Shown here: in pieces, positions 1 through 6,203 of the stretch
How positions within the stretch are numbered: the first letter of the stretch is position 1
How the letters are laid out: the number at the start of each line of letters is the position of its first letter
Source of the DNA: Sphingobacteriales bacterium 44-15
Lineage (GTDB): Bacteria; Bacteroidota; Bacteroidia; Chitinophagales; Chitinophagaceae
Reading direction: 5' to 3'
Length of the DNA: 46,313 nucleotides
Assembly (NCBI GenBank): GCA_001899685.1
Contig: MKWG01000045.1
Span: 1-46,313, forward strand
Made by a program: the position numbers and the translations under genes
The notes under the pieces: model-generated
Seen by the model: the letters and a program-made list of their open reading frames with translations, nothing else
Told to the model about the DNA's origin: nothing
Database searches by the model: none

Positions 1-2
1 TG

Positions 3-1031
3 TATATTTACGTGAGCAACGAAAGTCCCGTTGACGTGTTCTTTGACAACCTGCAGGTGATCCATACGAGGGGAGCTATACTGGAGGAAACGCATTATTA
101 TCCGTTCGGACTGACAATGGCAGGGATATCATCCAAAGCACTAAATAACTCTCCAGCAAATAGATTTAAGTTTAGTGGAAAAGAACTACAGTCAAATGAG
201 TTCAGTGATAATAGTGGCTTAGAATTATACGACTTTGGTGCAAGAAATTATGATCCACAAATAGGTAGATGGCATGCAATTGACCCATTGGCTGATGTAA
301 ATAGAAAGTGGAGCCCTTATGTTTATGGAGTAAATAACCCATTGAGGTTTATTGATCCGGATGGAATGGATGTAGAGGATATAAATGGTGGTGTTAGGTA
401 TACTGGAATTGATGCGCAGAATGCATTCCGCCAACTGCAATCAATGCAAAGATCGCGAGACGATGATAAAGATAATCCAGATAAAAATAAAAGGGTCTTA
501 ATGATTGGAGGTGCTGATTTATTTTTAACAGGACTATCTGATGAAACGAAAAAAATTATGGATGGAATAGATATGGATAACATATCGGAAAAGAAAGCAT
601 ATAATTATCCATATTTTTTTGAAGGCGATAATGATTTCATTAAAAAAGTAGTTAAAGACATACAACAAAATTATACAGAAGGTCAGCAAATTGTATTATA
701 CGGATATAGTAAGGGCGGGGAACTCACATTAAAAATATCAAGGGAGTTAAAAAAATTAGGTATTCCGATAGAATTGCTAATTACAGTTGATGTTGCTAAT
801 GGCCCAAAATCTAAGAGTATTGATAGAAGTGTACCTGACAACGTAAAAGAAAATAGAAACTTTTATCAAACTGAAGCAGGGTCTTTCCCTAAACCACCAT
901 CTTTTGGTGCTCCTAATATGGGAGCTAATGTTTTTAACGTTAATCAAACGGGATTAGCCAATCATTCTGATATTGATGAGTATAATATCACTAACGTTAT
1001 TAATCTTATTAATGCTGTAATAAATAGATAG
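3..1031 (+). CDS. RHS repeat protein, C-terminal part with an alpha/beta-hydrolase-like toxin tip (5' end outside the window)
   Basis: The frame is open to the left edge, so the gene is cut by the window and the GTG at base 12 is not a real start. Numbering from base 12, residues 25-115 are the RHS core ([39 protein letters not shown]). In the family this core caps a shell that encloses the toxin. The following ~220 residues are the variable tip. They contain GYSKGG with Ser233 as a nucleophile elbow, Asp260 in VDVANGP and His318 in ANHSDID. That order and spacing fit a lipase/esterase-type Ser-Asp-His triad. I infer a secreted hydrolase effector; the substrate cannot be read from the sequence. 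A small membrane-protein gene starts two bases after the stop. The tip is AT-rich, as is usual for exchanged toxin ends. Confidence 0.85.
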   Translation, partial: YIYVSNESPVDVFFDNLQVIHTRGAILEETHYYPFGLTMAGISSKALNNSPANRFKFSGKELQSNEFSDNSGLELYDFGARNYDPQIGRWHAIDPLADVNRKWSPYVYGVNNPLRFIDPDGMDVEDINGGVRYTGIDAQNAFRQLQSMQRSRDDDKDNPDKNKRVLMIGGADLFLTGLSDETKKIMDGIDMDNISEKKAYNYPYFFEGDNDFIKKVVKDIQQNYTEGQQIVLYGYSKGGELTLKISRELKKLGIPIELLITVDVANGPKSKSIDRSVPDNVKENRNFYQTEAGSFPKPPSFGAPNMGANVFNVNQTGLANHSDIDEYNITNVINLINAVINR

Positions 1032-1033
1032 GG

Positions 1034-1351
1034 ATGCTAAAATATTTTTTCTTAAAATACTCAATATATGTAGCTACCTTAATGATAGCACAGGTTATAT
1101 TATTTTTGATAATGCCTTTTTTTAATTTTAATCTCTACGAATGGACGAGAAGTAAATCGGAGGGAGCATTTAATTTTTTGAGTGCATTTATGTTTTATAT
1201 ATTTTTTTTTAGTGTTGTTAATATTCTTGTCATTGGAGGCTCAGGAGTTTATTTTCTTTTCTGGAAGAAGGATTATAAAATCGCGTTATTATGTATAATA
1301 GCTGCTATTGCTTATTTCTGTTATGCGCTTCAGGTAGGGAGAGATTTTTAG
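1034..1351 (+). CDS. small membrane protein, candidate immunity protein for the RHS tip
   Basis: This 105-residue protein begins with ATG two bases after the RHS stop codon, so it is almost certainly co-transcribed with it. About three hydrophobic segments are visible (residues ~8-30, ~45-72, ~83-100), with short charged loops between them and a basic WKKDYK stretch before the last. I do not recognise a family. Position is the main clue: polymorphic toxins are followed directly by their immunity gene, and a membrane-embedded partner would suit a lipid-directed hydrolase. That assignment is inference. A terminator-like hairpin lies about 60 bases downstream. Confidence 0.6.
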   Translation: MLKYFFLKYSIYVATLMIAQVILFLIMPFFNFNLYEWTRSKSEGAFNFLSAFMFYIFFFSVVNILVIGGSGVYFLFWKKDYKIALLCIIAAIAYFCYALQVGRDF

Positions 1352-1410
1352 ACCACAAGTAATCGCAAATGTCCTGTTTATGACGTGAGTTAGCAGAGTA
1401 ATGATAAAAC

Positions 1411-1437
1411 AAAGCCCGGCGCACATCGCCGGGCTTT
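1411..1437 (+). terminator. rho-independent-type hairpin after the RHS/immunity pair
   Basis: Arms AAAGCCCGGCG and CGCCGGGCTTT (11 bp, perfect) enclose a 5-base loop and are followed by TAATATTTT. It closes the + strand RHS unit. It could also serve the minus-strand remnant that ends at 1444, since the hairpin is symmetrical and its left arm is preceded by AAAAC. Confidence 0.7.
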
Positions 1438-1443
1438 AATATT

Positions 1444-1614
1444 TTACGATGCATACGCCTGTTTAGTTTTTACGTCACGAAGAAATCCCCCGATTACTCT
1501 AAGCAAAGCCAGTTTATCTTCCTGTGGCAGGTTGTCCACTTCTTTAAAATAGCGGAGCCCCTTCATCGCGCAAGCAAATGAGCTCAGGAAATAAGGCGTG
1601 TTAAAAATACTCAG
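1444..1614 (-). pseudogene. C-terminal remnant of an HTH (XRE-type) regulator
   Basis: The reverse strand reads 56 codons to a TAA, ending in the segments MKGLRYFKEVDNLPQ, LLRVIGGFLRD and KTKQAYAS. This resembles the C-terminal tail of Bacteroidota XRE-family regulators, which commonly end in a 'LRDAKTK-AYAS'-like stretch after a short HTH domain. No HTH domain or start codon is left; the 5' side runs into the repeat at 1558-1641. A shorter, changed piece of the same tail recurs at 2476-2535. The family assignment rests on memory of the tail only. Confidence 0.45.
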
Positions 1615-1636
1615 GAACCAGGCGCAAGCGTCTCGC
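1558..1636. repeat. 79-bp direct repeat, copy 1
   Basis: It matches 2476-2554 at 76 of 79 positions without gaps. It contains part of the HTH remnant and the CCAGGCGCAAGCGTCTCGC end sequence. The two copies bracket the second toxin/immunity cassette, so they mark a duplication or recombination junction. Confidence 0.85.
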
Positions 1637-1879
1637 TTGTGTCGATAACTGTTAATACCTGTAATTAATTTCAGAGGCTGGTCAATAGTTTTTACATTTA
1701 ATCATGAGTCGTAAATATAAGTTTGGCGATAATGATAAGCTTTATTTTATCAGCTTTGGCGATAGGAAAAGGATTTGGAAAGCAGAGGATTATCTTTATA
1801 GTGACACGAGAGGGTTTCACGAAAATAATTGATCGAGTTATGCTACCATAGGCGGCACAAGCGAGACGCTTGCGCCTGG
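1618..1879. mobile_element. 262-bp MITE-like element with perfect 24-bp inverted ends
   Basis: Bases 1618-1641 and 1856-1879 are exact reverse complements over 24 bp. Each arm is itself a short palindrome (CAAGCG-TCT-CGCTTG). Between them lies a heavily deleted REP-associated transposase (1704-1832). Nineteen bases of the end sequence recur alone at 2536-2554. I read this as a non-autonomous element left by a REP/BIME-type or related system. The right end is fused to the start of a toxin-tail reading frame. Confidence 0.65.
1704..1832 (+). pseudogene. REP-associated tyrosine transposase (Y1/RAYT), internally deleted remnant
   Basis: A 42-codon frame starts MSRKYKFGDNDKLYFISF, which matches the usual N-terminus of Bacteroidota REP-associated Y1 transposases. 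It then jumps to KAEDYLYSDTRGF, which resembles the C-terminal 'AEDYLYSSAR' segment of the same family. A complete enzyme is roughly 180 residues, so the central part, including the HUH and Tyr catalytic motifs, is gone. It lies inside the 24-bp inverted repeats at 1618 and 1879. Confidence 0.6.
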
Positions 1880-2178
1880 GCGGGGGCAATACGGCTAAAT
1901 CTGCTGCAGTTGCTTTTGCAAGAGCAAATGGCATGAAAACGCTAGATATGACTATTAAAGGCAGACTTTTGCAGGTGCTAGAAAAATATATACCGGAAAA
2001 ATTAGCAAATAAGCTTTGGGAGAAAGCATCATCATCATTTGCAAAAGGAGCAGAAGGAACGGCTAATGTTTTTCATAATGCAACTGATGGTGTTAGATTA
2101 GAAAGTGTTTGGAGAAATGTCGAATACCCAGTATTGAAGGATAATGTTAATTTAATTTATCATGACGTTTTTAGATAA
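1870..2178 (+). pseudogene. headless toxin C-terminal tail (orphan polymorphic-toxin cassette)
   Basis: The open frame has no proper start: it reads out of the inverted repeat (first candidate codon TTG) into LGGGNTAKSA. The segments LWEKASSSFAKGA, GVRLESVWRNVEYP and VNLIYHDVF resemble the extreme C-termini of secreted polymorphic toxins (RHS or CDI type), where a 'W..AS..FA.GA.G...V' stretch is common. The delivery part is missing. It is followed after 9 bases by a small gene (2188), the usual toxin-immunity order. I read it as a displaced older tip of the RHS gene upstream. The toxic activity is unknown. Confidence 0.5.
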
Positions 2179-2187
2179 TCTGAAATT

Positions 2188-2451
2188 ATGATCACTGTAG
2201 AAAAATTAAAAGTATTCGAGAAGTATCGAGGAGATGATGATAGATTTACTCGTGCTTCAAAAAAAGAGTTAGCGATTTTAAGCGAAGACGAATTTTATAC
2301 AATTCGACGGCTTATTAGCGATTTAAAGTTAATAGGAAATGGAGTTGCTGCAGCAAGCTATGAAGCACAAGTTTTTGAACAAATAAATAACTTAGTTGAT
2401 AATAATCAGGCAAAGGAATATCTATTAAGATTGTCTAAAACATTGAGTTGA
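2188..2451 (+). CDS. small protein, candidate immunity protein of the orphan toxin tail
   Basis: This 87-residue protein looks entirely helical and soluble, and is rich in Glu, Lys and Leu (LKVFEKYRGDDDRF, LSEDEFYTIRRLISDL, EYLLRLSKTLS). It has no signal peptide and no membrane segment, and I recognise no family. The start follows the toxin-tail stop by nine bases. By position it would be the antidote of that tail. An intact reading frame beside a broken toxin is common in RHS loci, where old immunity genes are kept. Confidence 0.55.
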   Translation: MITVEKLKVFEKYRGDDDRFTRASKKELAILSEDEFYTIRRLISDLKLIGNGVAAASYEAQVFEQINNLVDNNQAKEYLLRLSKTLS

Positions 2452-2475
2452 GGGATATGTATTCGCAGACACAAT

Positions 2476-2554
2476 CCCCTTCATCGCGTAAGCATATGAG
2501 CTCAGGGAATAAGGCGTGTTAAAAATACTCAGGAACCAGGCGCAAGCGTCTCGC
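2476..2554. repeat. 79-bp direct repeat, copy 2
   Basis: It matches 1558-1636 at 76 of 79 positions. Copy 1 continues with TTGTG to complete the 24-bp inverted-repeat arm; here the match stops at base 2554, exactly where the inverted end of the IS4-type element begins. Confidence 0.85.
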
Positions 2555-2655
2555 CACAAGTGTTCGAAACCTTTCAAGCAGAATTAAAGAGATGTGGAGC
2601 ATTGTCGGGGTTACCACCGCAAAGAATAACTACGGCTTTCATAATTTGTGATATT

Positions 2656-3648
2656 TCAAGACATGTGAGACACTTTTGGTCTCAATTTGTGATAATACCA
2701 TATACTACTTCTAGAGTGTATTTCCTCTTCTTTTTCCCAATATTTAGATGTTACATCCGGCTGAATTGGAACAAGATGTTCTACAGATAAAAGTTTTTCA
2801 TGAGGAGTTTTGCCATTCAATGAAGCATGCGGTCTTTTATGGTTGTAAAAGTTTTGCCATTCAAGAAGCTTGTCAGTTAATTCAACTGTTCGTTCTTTTC
2901 GTGGAATGGTACTATAAAACTCTGCTTTATCAGTTAGTTGAGATCTTTCAACCTTGCCGTTTAAATGTGGGCTACGAGGCTTTATAGGTCGGAATTTAAT
3001 AAAGTGTATCATAAGCTCTTCCTGAAAAGCATCGTTGAAAAATTCCGTACCCCAATCAGTCTGAATTCTATGGATGGGAAATTGAAAGGTGTCTAAAATG
3101 TGCCCAACAAAATCTACAGCAGATTCAGCCTTTTTATTTGGATACAATCTAAGTGTCCTCAACCTAGTGCAATCATCGATGGCCGTAAATTGATAGCATT
3201 TAGGTCCAACCTTAGTGACATCAATTTGGACTCTATCTTCTGGAATCGGTCTGTTGTAGCGAGTTATATCGTTATGCTTTTTGTACTTTTTTATGTTAGG
3301 AATATTATTCGCTTTCAGCACTCTCCAAACAGTAGGGCTAGAAATTTCAATGTTATAGACTCTTGAAAGATGAGTGCTGATACTTTGAGGTCCAAATCTA
3401 AATTCCAATCTGATAGATTTTATCAGTTCAATAATATCTTCTGTTATTTTTTGCTTAGCCAGGATTTTAGGTCTTTTGGATTGTCCTACTAAGCCAGCTC
3501 TACCGTCAGACTTGACCCTTTTAATCCATCGATATAATGTTGATCTGGGGATGCCACACTTTCGGGCAGCCTTACTCACAGAACCGAGTTCTTCATAACA
3601 TTTTAACCAGGTCTCTCTGGCTTTAACAGCTCTCTTATTTGAACTCAT
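2656..3648 (-). CDS. IS481-family transposase
   Basis: This 330-residue protein has an N-terminal helix-turn-helix (SVSKAARKCGIPRSTLYRWIKR, about residues 23-44) and a second HTH-like segment to about residue 115. The rve/DDE integrase core follows: Asp143 in QIDVTK, Asp198 in QTDWGTEF and Glu234 in NGKVERS. The Asp-Glu spacing of 35 residues is typical of the IS3/IS481 group. The C-terminal YNHKRPHASLNGKTP motif is also typical. Length and motifs look complete, so the enzyme may be active. The ORF's stop lies at or just outside the presumed left inverted repeat. Confidence 0.9.
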   Translation of the reverse strand: MSSNKRAVKARETWLKCYEELGSVSKAARKCGIPRSTLYRWIKRVKSDGRAGLVGQSKRPKILAKQKITEDIIELIKSIRLEFRFGPQSISTHLSRVYNIEISSPTVWRVLKANNIPNIKKYKKHNDITRYNRPIPEDRVQIDVTKVGPKCYQFTAIDDCTRLRTLRLYPNKKAESAVDFVGHILDTFQFPIHRIQTDWGTEFFNDAFQEELMIHFIKFRPIKPRSPHLNGKVERSQLTDKAEFYSTIPRKERTVELTDKLLEWQNFYNHKRPHASLNGKTPHEKLLSVEHLVPIQPDVTSKYWEKEEEIHSRSSIWYYHKLRPKVSHMS

Positions 3649-3694
3649 AATACAAGTGTTCGCAGTAAATAAATCACTTCAGACCGATGAATAT

Positions 3695-3752
3695 TTTATC
3701 CACAACAGCTCATTTCAATTTGAAAGGATTTCCATTCGCTGTTGTGGATAAA
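3695..3752. repeat. 15-bp perfect inverted repeat containing two TTATCCACA (DnaA-box) sequences
   Basis: TTTATCCACAACAGC at 3695-3709 is exactly inverted at 3738-3752, with a 28-base spacer. Each arm contains TTATCCACA, the consensus DnaA box. It lies between the IS481 transposase start and the IS4 transposase stop, in otherwise gene-free DNA. It may be a terminal structure of a lost element or a stem-loop; no origin genes are nearby. Confidence 0.7.
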
Positions 3753-3846
3753 GCTATAGATAAAGTACTCAGCAGTTGATCTCTATTCAGCAATTAGTCC
3801 TCGAAGAAAGTGTCGCAATATAGAGAAAAGAAAAATGTAGCGAATG

Positions 3847-4361
3847 TCATGAAACTTCACACATAATTTCTGTTTCCGGTTCCAGTTCAAATTTCAACCT
3901 GGCAATCTTGAATCTTTTTATCCTGTTTATTTTTTTATAAGCAATAATAAGAATAGCCAGTATCATGGTCACATAAATCATTACTTTGATACCGTTAATA
4001 TTTCTTGATACCAGATGATTTACGTTGAGATGTTGCTTGATAAATTTGAAGAACACTTCTATTTCCCAGCGTTGCTTATACCAGGCGGCTATGAGATAAG
4101 CCTCTTCATTTATTATATAAGTTACGAAACAAATAGGCGCTCCGCTTTTGTCTAACCTGTAAACGATTTGAATTGTGCCGATTGCAAAAAAGTCTCTATC
4201 ACCCGCAAACTCGGCTTCGATGTATTCAACATTGAAAACAATATCAATTTGAATATGACTTCTCCTGATAATTTCTTGACTTGTGCATCTACCTTAGTCT
4301 CTGCTGATAGTTCTTCAAATATTCCTTCTGGTATCAATCCTATGATCTCTTTTGCCGTCAT
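3847..4361 (-). pseudogene. IS4-family transposase, internally deleted and frameshifted
   Basis: The reverse strand from 4361 reads an IS4-type N-terminus (MTAKEIIGLIPEGIFEEL...) for 69 codons and stops at 4152. The C-terminal part continues in another frame from about 4175 to the stop at 3847. It contains YKQRWEIEVFFKFIK, the Y-x2-R-x3-E-x6-K signature that carries the catalytic Glu, followed by HLVSRNINGIKVMIY. IS4 transposases of this type have about 400 residues. Here the middle, with both catalytic Asp residues, is missing, so the gene is dead. Confidence 0.8.
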
Positions 4362-4562
4362 AAAGCAAAATTAATCCCCAAAAAGGTTTCGAACACCTGT
4401 GGGTCTGGCCCGGCACCGGGCAATGCTACCAAACCTCTGCCAGAACGGGCTTTGCTTGATCTGCTATAATAGCTGTAAATTCATACCTGTATTATTTATG
4501 CATTACCTGTTTAAGAATGAAAAGGACAGTAAGTATTTTAATAACAATTAAACCATATTATC

Positions 4563-4973
4563 ATGAAACGTTCAGCAACTGCCGTATGGAAGGGCGCCGG
4601 CAAAGATGGCAATGGTGTAGTAAGCACACAGAGCAATGTGCTCAGCAAAACCCAGTATTCCTATAAGTCGCGCTTCGAGAATGGTACAGGTACCAATCCT
4701 GAAGAGCTGATCGCTGCCGCTCATGCCGGGTGCTTTAGCATGAAGCTGGCATTTGTGCTGGCTGAAGCCGGGTTTACTGCAGAAGAGATCAACACCGATT
4801 GTACGATCACGCTGGAAGGCACGGGCATTACCTCCTCGCACCTTGTGCTGAAAGCAAAAGTACCCGGTATTGATAAGGCAAAGTTTGATGCTGCTGCGGC
4901 TGATGCCAAAGCCAATTGCCCTGTCAGCCAATTGCTGAATACCAGTATTACGCTGGAAACAACATTGCTATAG
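4563..4973 (+). CDS. osmC: OsmC-family peroxiredoxin
   Basis: This 136-residue protein fits the OsmC group, which reduces organic hydroperoxides with two redox cysteines in the cytoplasm. Cys57 lies in AAAHAGCFSM and Cys119 in KANCPVSQLL, the two positions the family uses. The N-terminal ATAVWKGAGKDGNGVVST strand and the TNPEELIAAAHA helix are typical, and the length is normal for OsmC. The ATG follows an AT-rich leader of about 160 bases after the IS-type inverted end at 4402. It appears monocistronic, since the next gene downstream is convergent. Confidence 0.92.
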   Translation: MKRSATAVWKGAGKDGNGVVSTQSNVLSKTQYSYKSRFENGTGTNPEELIAAAHAGCFSMKLAFVLAEAGFTAEEINTDCTITLEGTGITSSHLVLKAKVPGIDKAKFDAAAADAKANCPVSQLLNTSITLETTLL

Positions 4974-5065
4974 AAAATGGATTTACTATATTCCCGGGCG
5001 TAGTCCCGGCGTGGGGAAAGTTTAATAAAAGACAACAGGTTTGTTGTGCGAGCCTGTGGTTACCG

Positions 5066-5341
5066 CTATGCTTCTTTAGCGTTTAACCCCATTATCCATT
5101 TATAACTTCTTTGGATAAAATGAACGGTCAGGATTACCAGCGCCACCAGAAAACCGTTACTGTGGGAGCCTTCAAATGCAGCAATGTAAAATATTCCCAG
5201 GAGAAAGGCCAGCCCGATCAATCTCGCCCCTTCAATCTTATCGGGAGCAATTTTGCCCGGATATCGGGTGCTCAAAAATATGTTAATGAAGAAAAGGGCA
5301 ACAATAAATACAATAATCATTGTTAATTCCGGCACGCTCAT
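5066..5341 (-). CDS. small membrane protein of unknown function
   Basis: I take the ATG at 5341, giving 91 residues (MSVPELTMIIV...). The longer reading frame to 5533 would overlap the upstream L,D-transpeptidase and adds an unconvincing N-terminus. Three hydrophobic segments are visible: residues ~6-24, ~42-58 and ~64-80. A basic C-terminus (RSYKWIMGLNAKEA) probably faces the cytoplasm. I recognise no family. It lies about 120 bases after the L,D-transpeptidase on the same strand and may share its transcript. Confidence 0.5.
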   Translation of the reverse strand: MSVPELTMIIVFIVALFFINIFLSTRYPGKIAPDKIEGARLIGLAFLLGIFYIAAFEGSHSNGFLVALVILTVHFIQRSYKWIMGLNAKEA

Positions 5342-5459
5342 GTCAATAACATTTACACTAAGATAACTCTTTTCTATACTATAAAATAGAAAAGCCATAC
5401 CAGAATCAGATGAAAGAACAATAAAAGTATAATTCAGGACTGGGCGCCGGAGCGGGAGC

Positions 5460-6101
5460 TCATTCATAAATATATAATAGTACAGGATCTGCGGATGCTG
5501 CAATCTCTTCCTGCAGCTTTTTAAAAAAGCCATGAGCTACGGCAGGGCAGCCATCGCTCTGGCAGATAGGAAAAGGAAAAGTTTCTTCTTCGGGGATACA
5601 ATCCATTTCATGCAGCACCACGAATCTCCTGAAAGCATTGTTGTTGGTGGAATCAAGCCCGTGAAGCTTATATGCCGGGCCGAACCTGCCGTTATATTTT
5701 GCACCCACTTTGTAAAGCCCCAGCGAGCTGCAGCCGCTTCCTTCGGTATTGCTGAATTTTCTGCCTTTCAGCCAGGGCTCATTACAGCGGCCATGCGTTA
5801 CAAGCCCGGAGGCGATGCCTGTATTTTTTTCAATATCATATACAAAAAACCGTTTCTTTCCCGATGAAATGCTCATATCAATAAGAAAACAAACACGGCT
5901 GTTGCATTTGTTTGCTACGGCATAGTTTTTAAGACGACCGGTGAAATGCCGTTGCTTTTTCAGAAAGGAGCTGTCTTCTGCAACAAGATTGCTATCTGCT
6001 CCCTGCAGCCCGAGGCTATGAAATTTTGAATAATACCAGGCTCCGGCAGAAATGCCGGCAAGCAGTAAAACAAGTACCAGGAACAGAATTGATTTTCTCA
6101 T
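5460..6101 (-). CDS. murein L,D-transpeptidase-like protein (YkuD-type catalytic domain)
   Basis: I choose the ATG at 6101 (MRKSILFLVL...), six codons inside the longest frame, because it gives a clean signal or anchor segment (residues ~4-24). The mature part carries the family's HG...N block (THGRCNEPW), GCSSLGLYKVG, KLHGLDSTNNNAFRRFVVLHE and the active-site SDGCPAV, with Cys185 as nucleophile. Proteins of this type cross-link or edit peptidoglycan in the periplasm. The pattern is that of the Bacteroidota 'murein L,D-transpeptidase catalytic domain family'. The product is 213 residues, a usual length. It is transcribed away from OsmC, with the small membrane protein behind it. Confidence 0.85.
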   Translation of the reverse strand: MRKSILFLVLVLLLAGISAGAWYYSKFHSLGLQGADSNLVAEDSSFLKKQRHFTGRLKNYAVANKCNSRVCFLIDMSISSGKKRFFVYDIEKNTGIASGLVTHGRCNEPWLKGRKFSNTEGSGCSSLGLYKVGAKYNGRFGPAYKLHGLDSTNNNAFRRFVVLHEMDCIPEEETFPFPICQSDGCPAVAHGFFKKLQEEIAASADPVLLYIYE

Positions 6102-6203
6102 GCAGGGAAGAAGCAGCATGGATTTTATTCCATACGAAAAATTACCTGCGCCGAGTTAAAGAAAATAAAAAACAAGCTCACGGCTCATAGCCCATAGCTA
6201 ATT

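Larger units (their letters stand above)
2554..4402. mobile_element. decayed IS4-type element with a nested IS481-type insertion
   Basis: Bases 2554-2574 and 4382-4402 are inverted copies with one mismatch in 21 (core GTGTTCGAAACCTTT). They bound a region whose right part holds the two ends of an IS4-family transposase (3847-4361) and whose left part holds an intact IS481-family transposase (2656-3648). The IS481 element probably inserted into the older element. Possible IS481 ends are TGTGAGACACTTTT near 2663 and the imperfect inverted partner TGCGAACACTTGT near 3651-3663. I see no convincing target-site duplication for either element. Confidence 0.65.

Noticed and set aside
3695-3752. A chromosomal or plasmid replication origin
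   Set aside because: Only two DnaA boxes are present, inside insertion-sequence debris, with no replication gene nearby; reported as a repeat only.
4985-5062. Terminator hairpin between osmC and the small membrane protein
   Set aside because: Only short, interrupted complementarity around CCCGG and ACAGG is visible; too weak to call.
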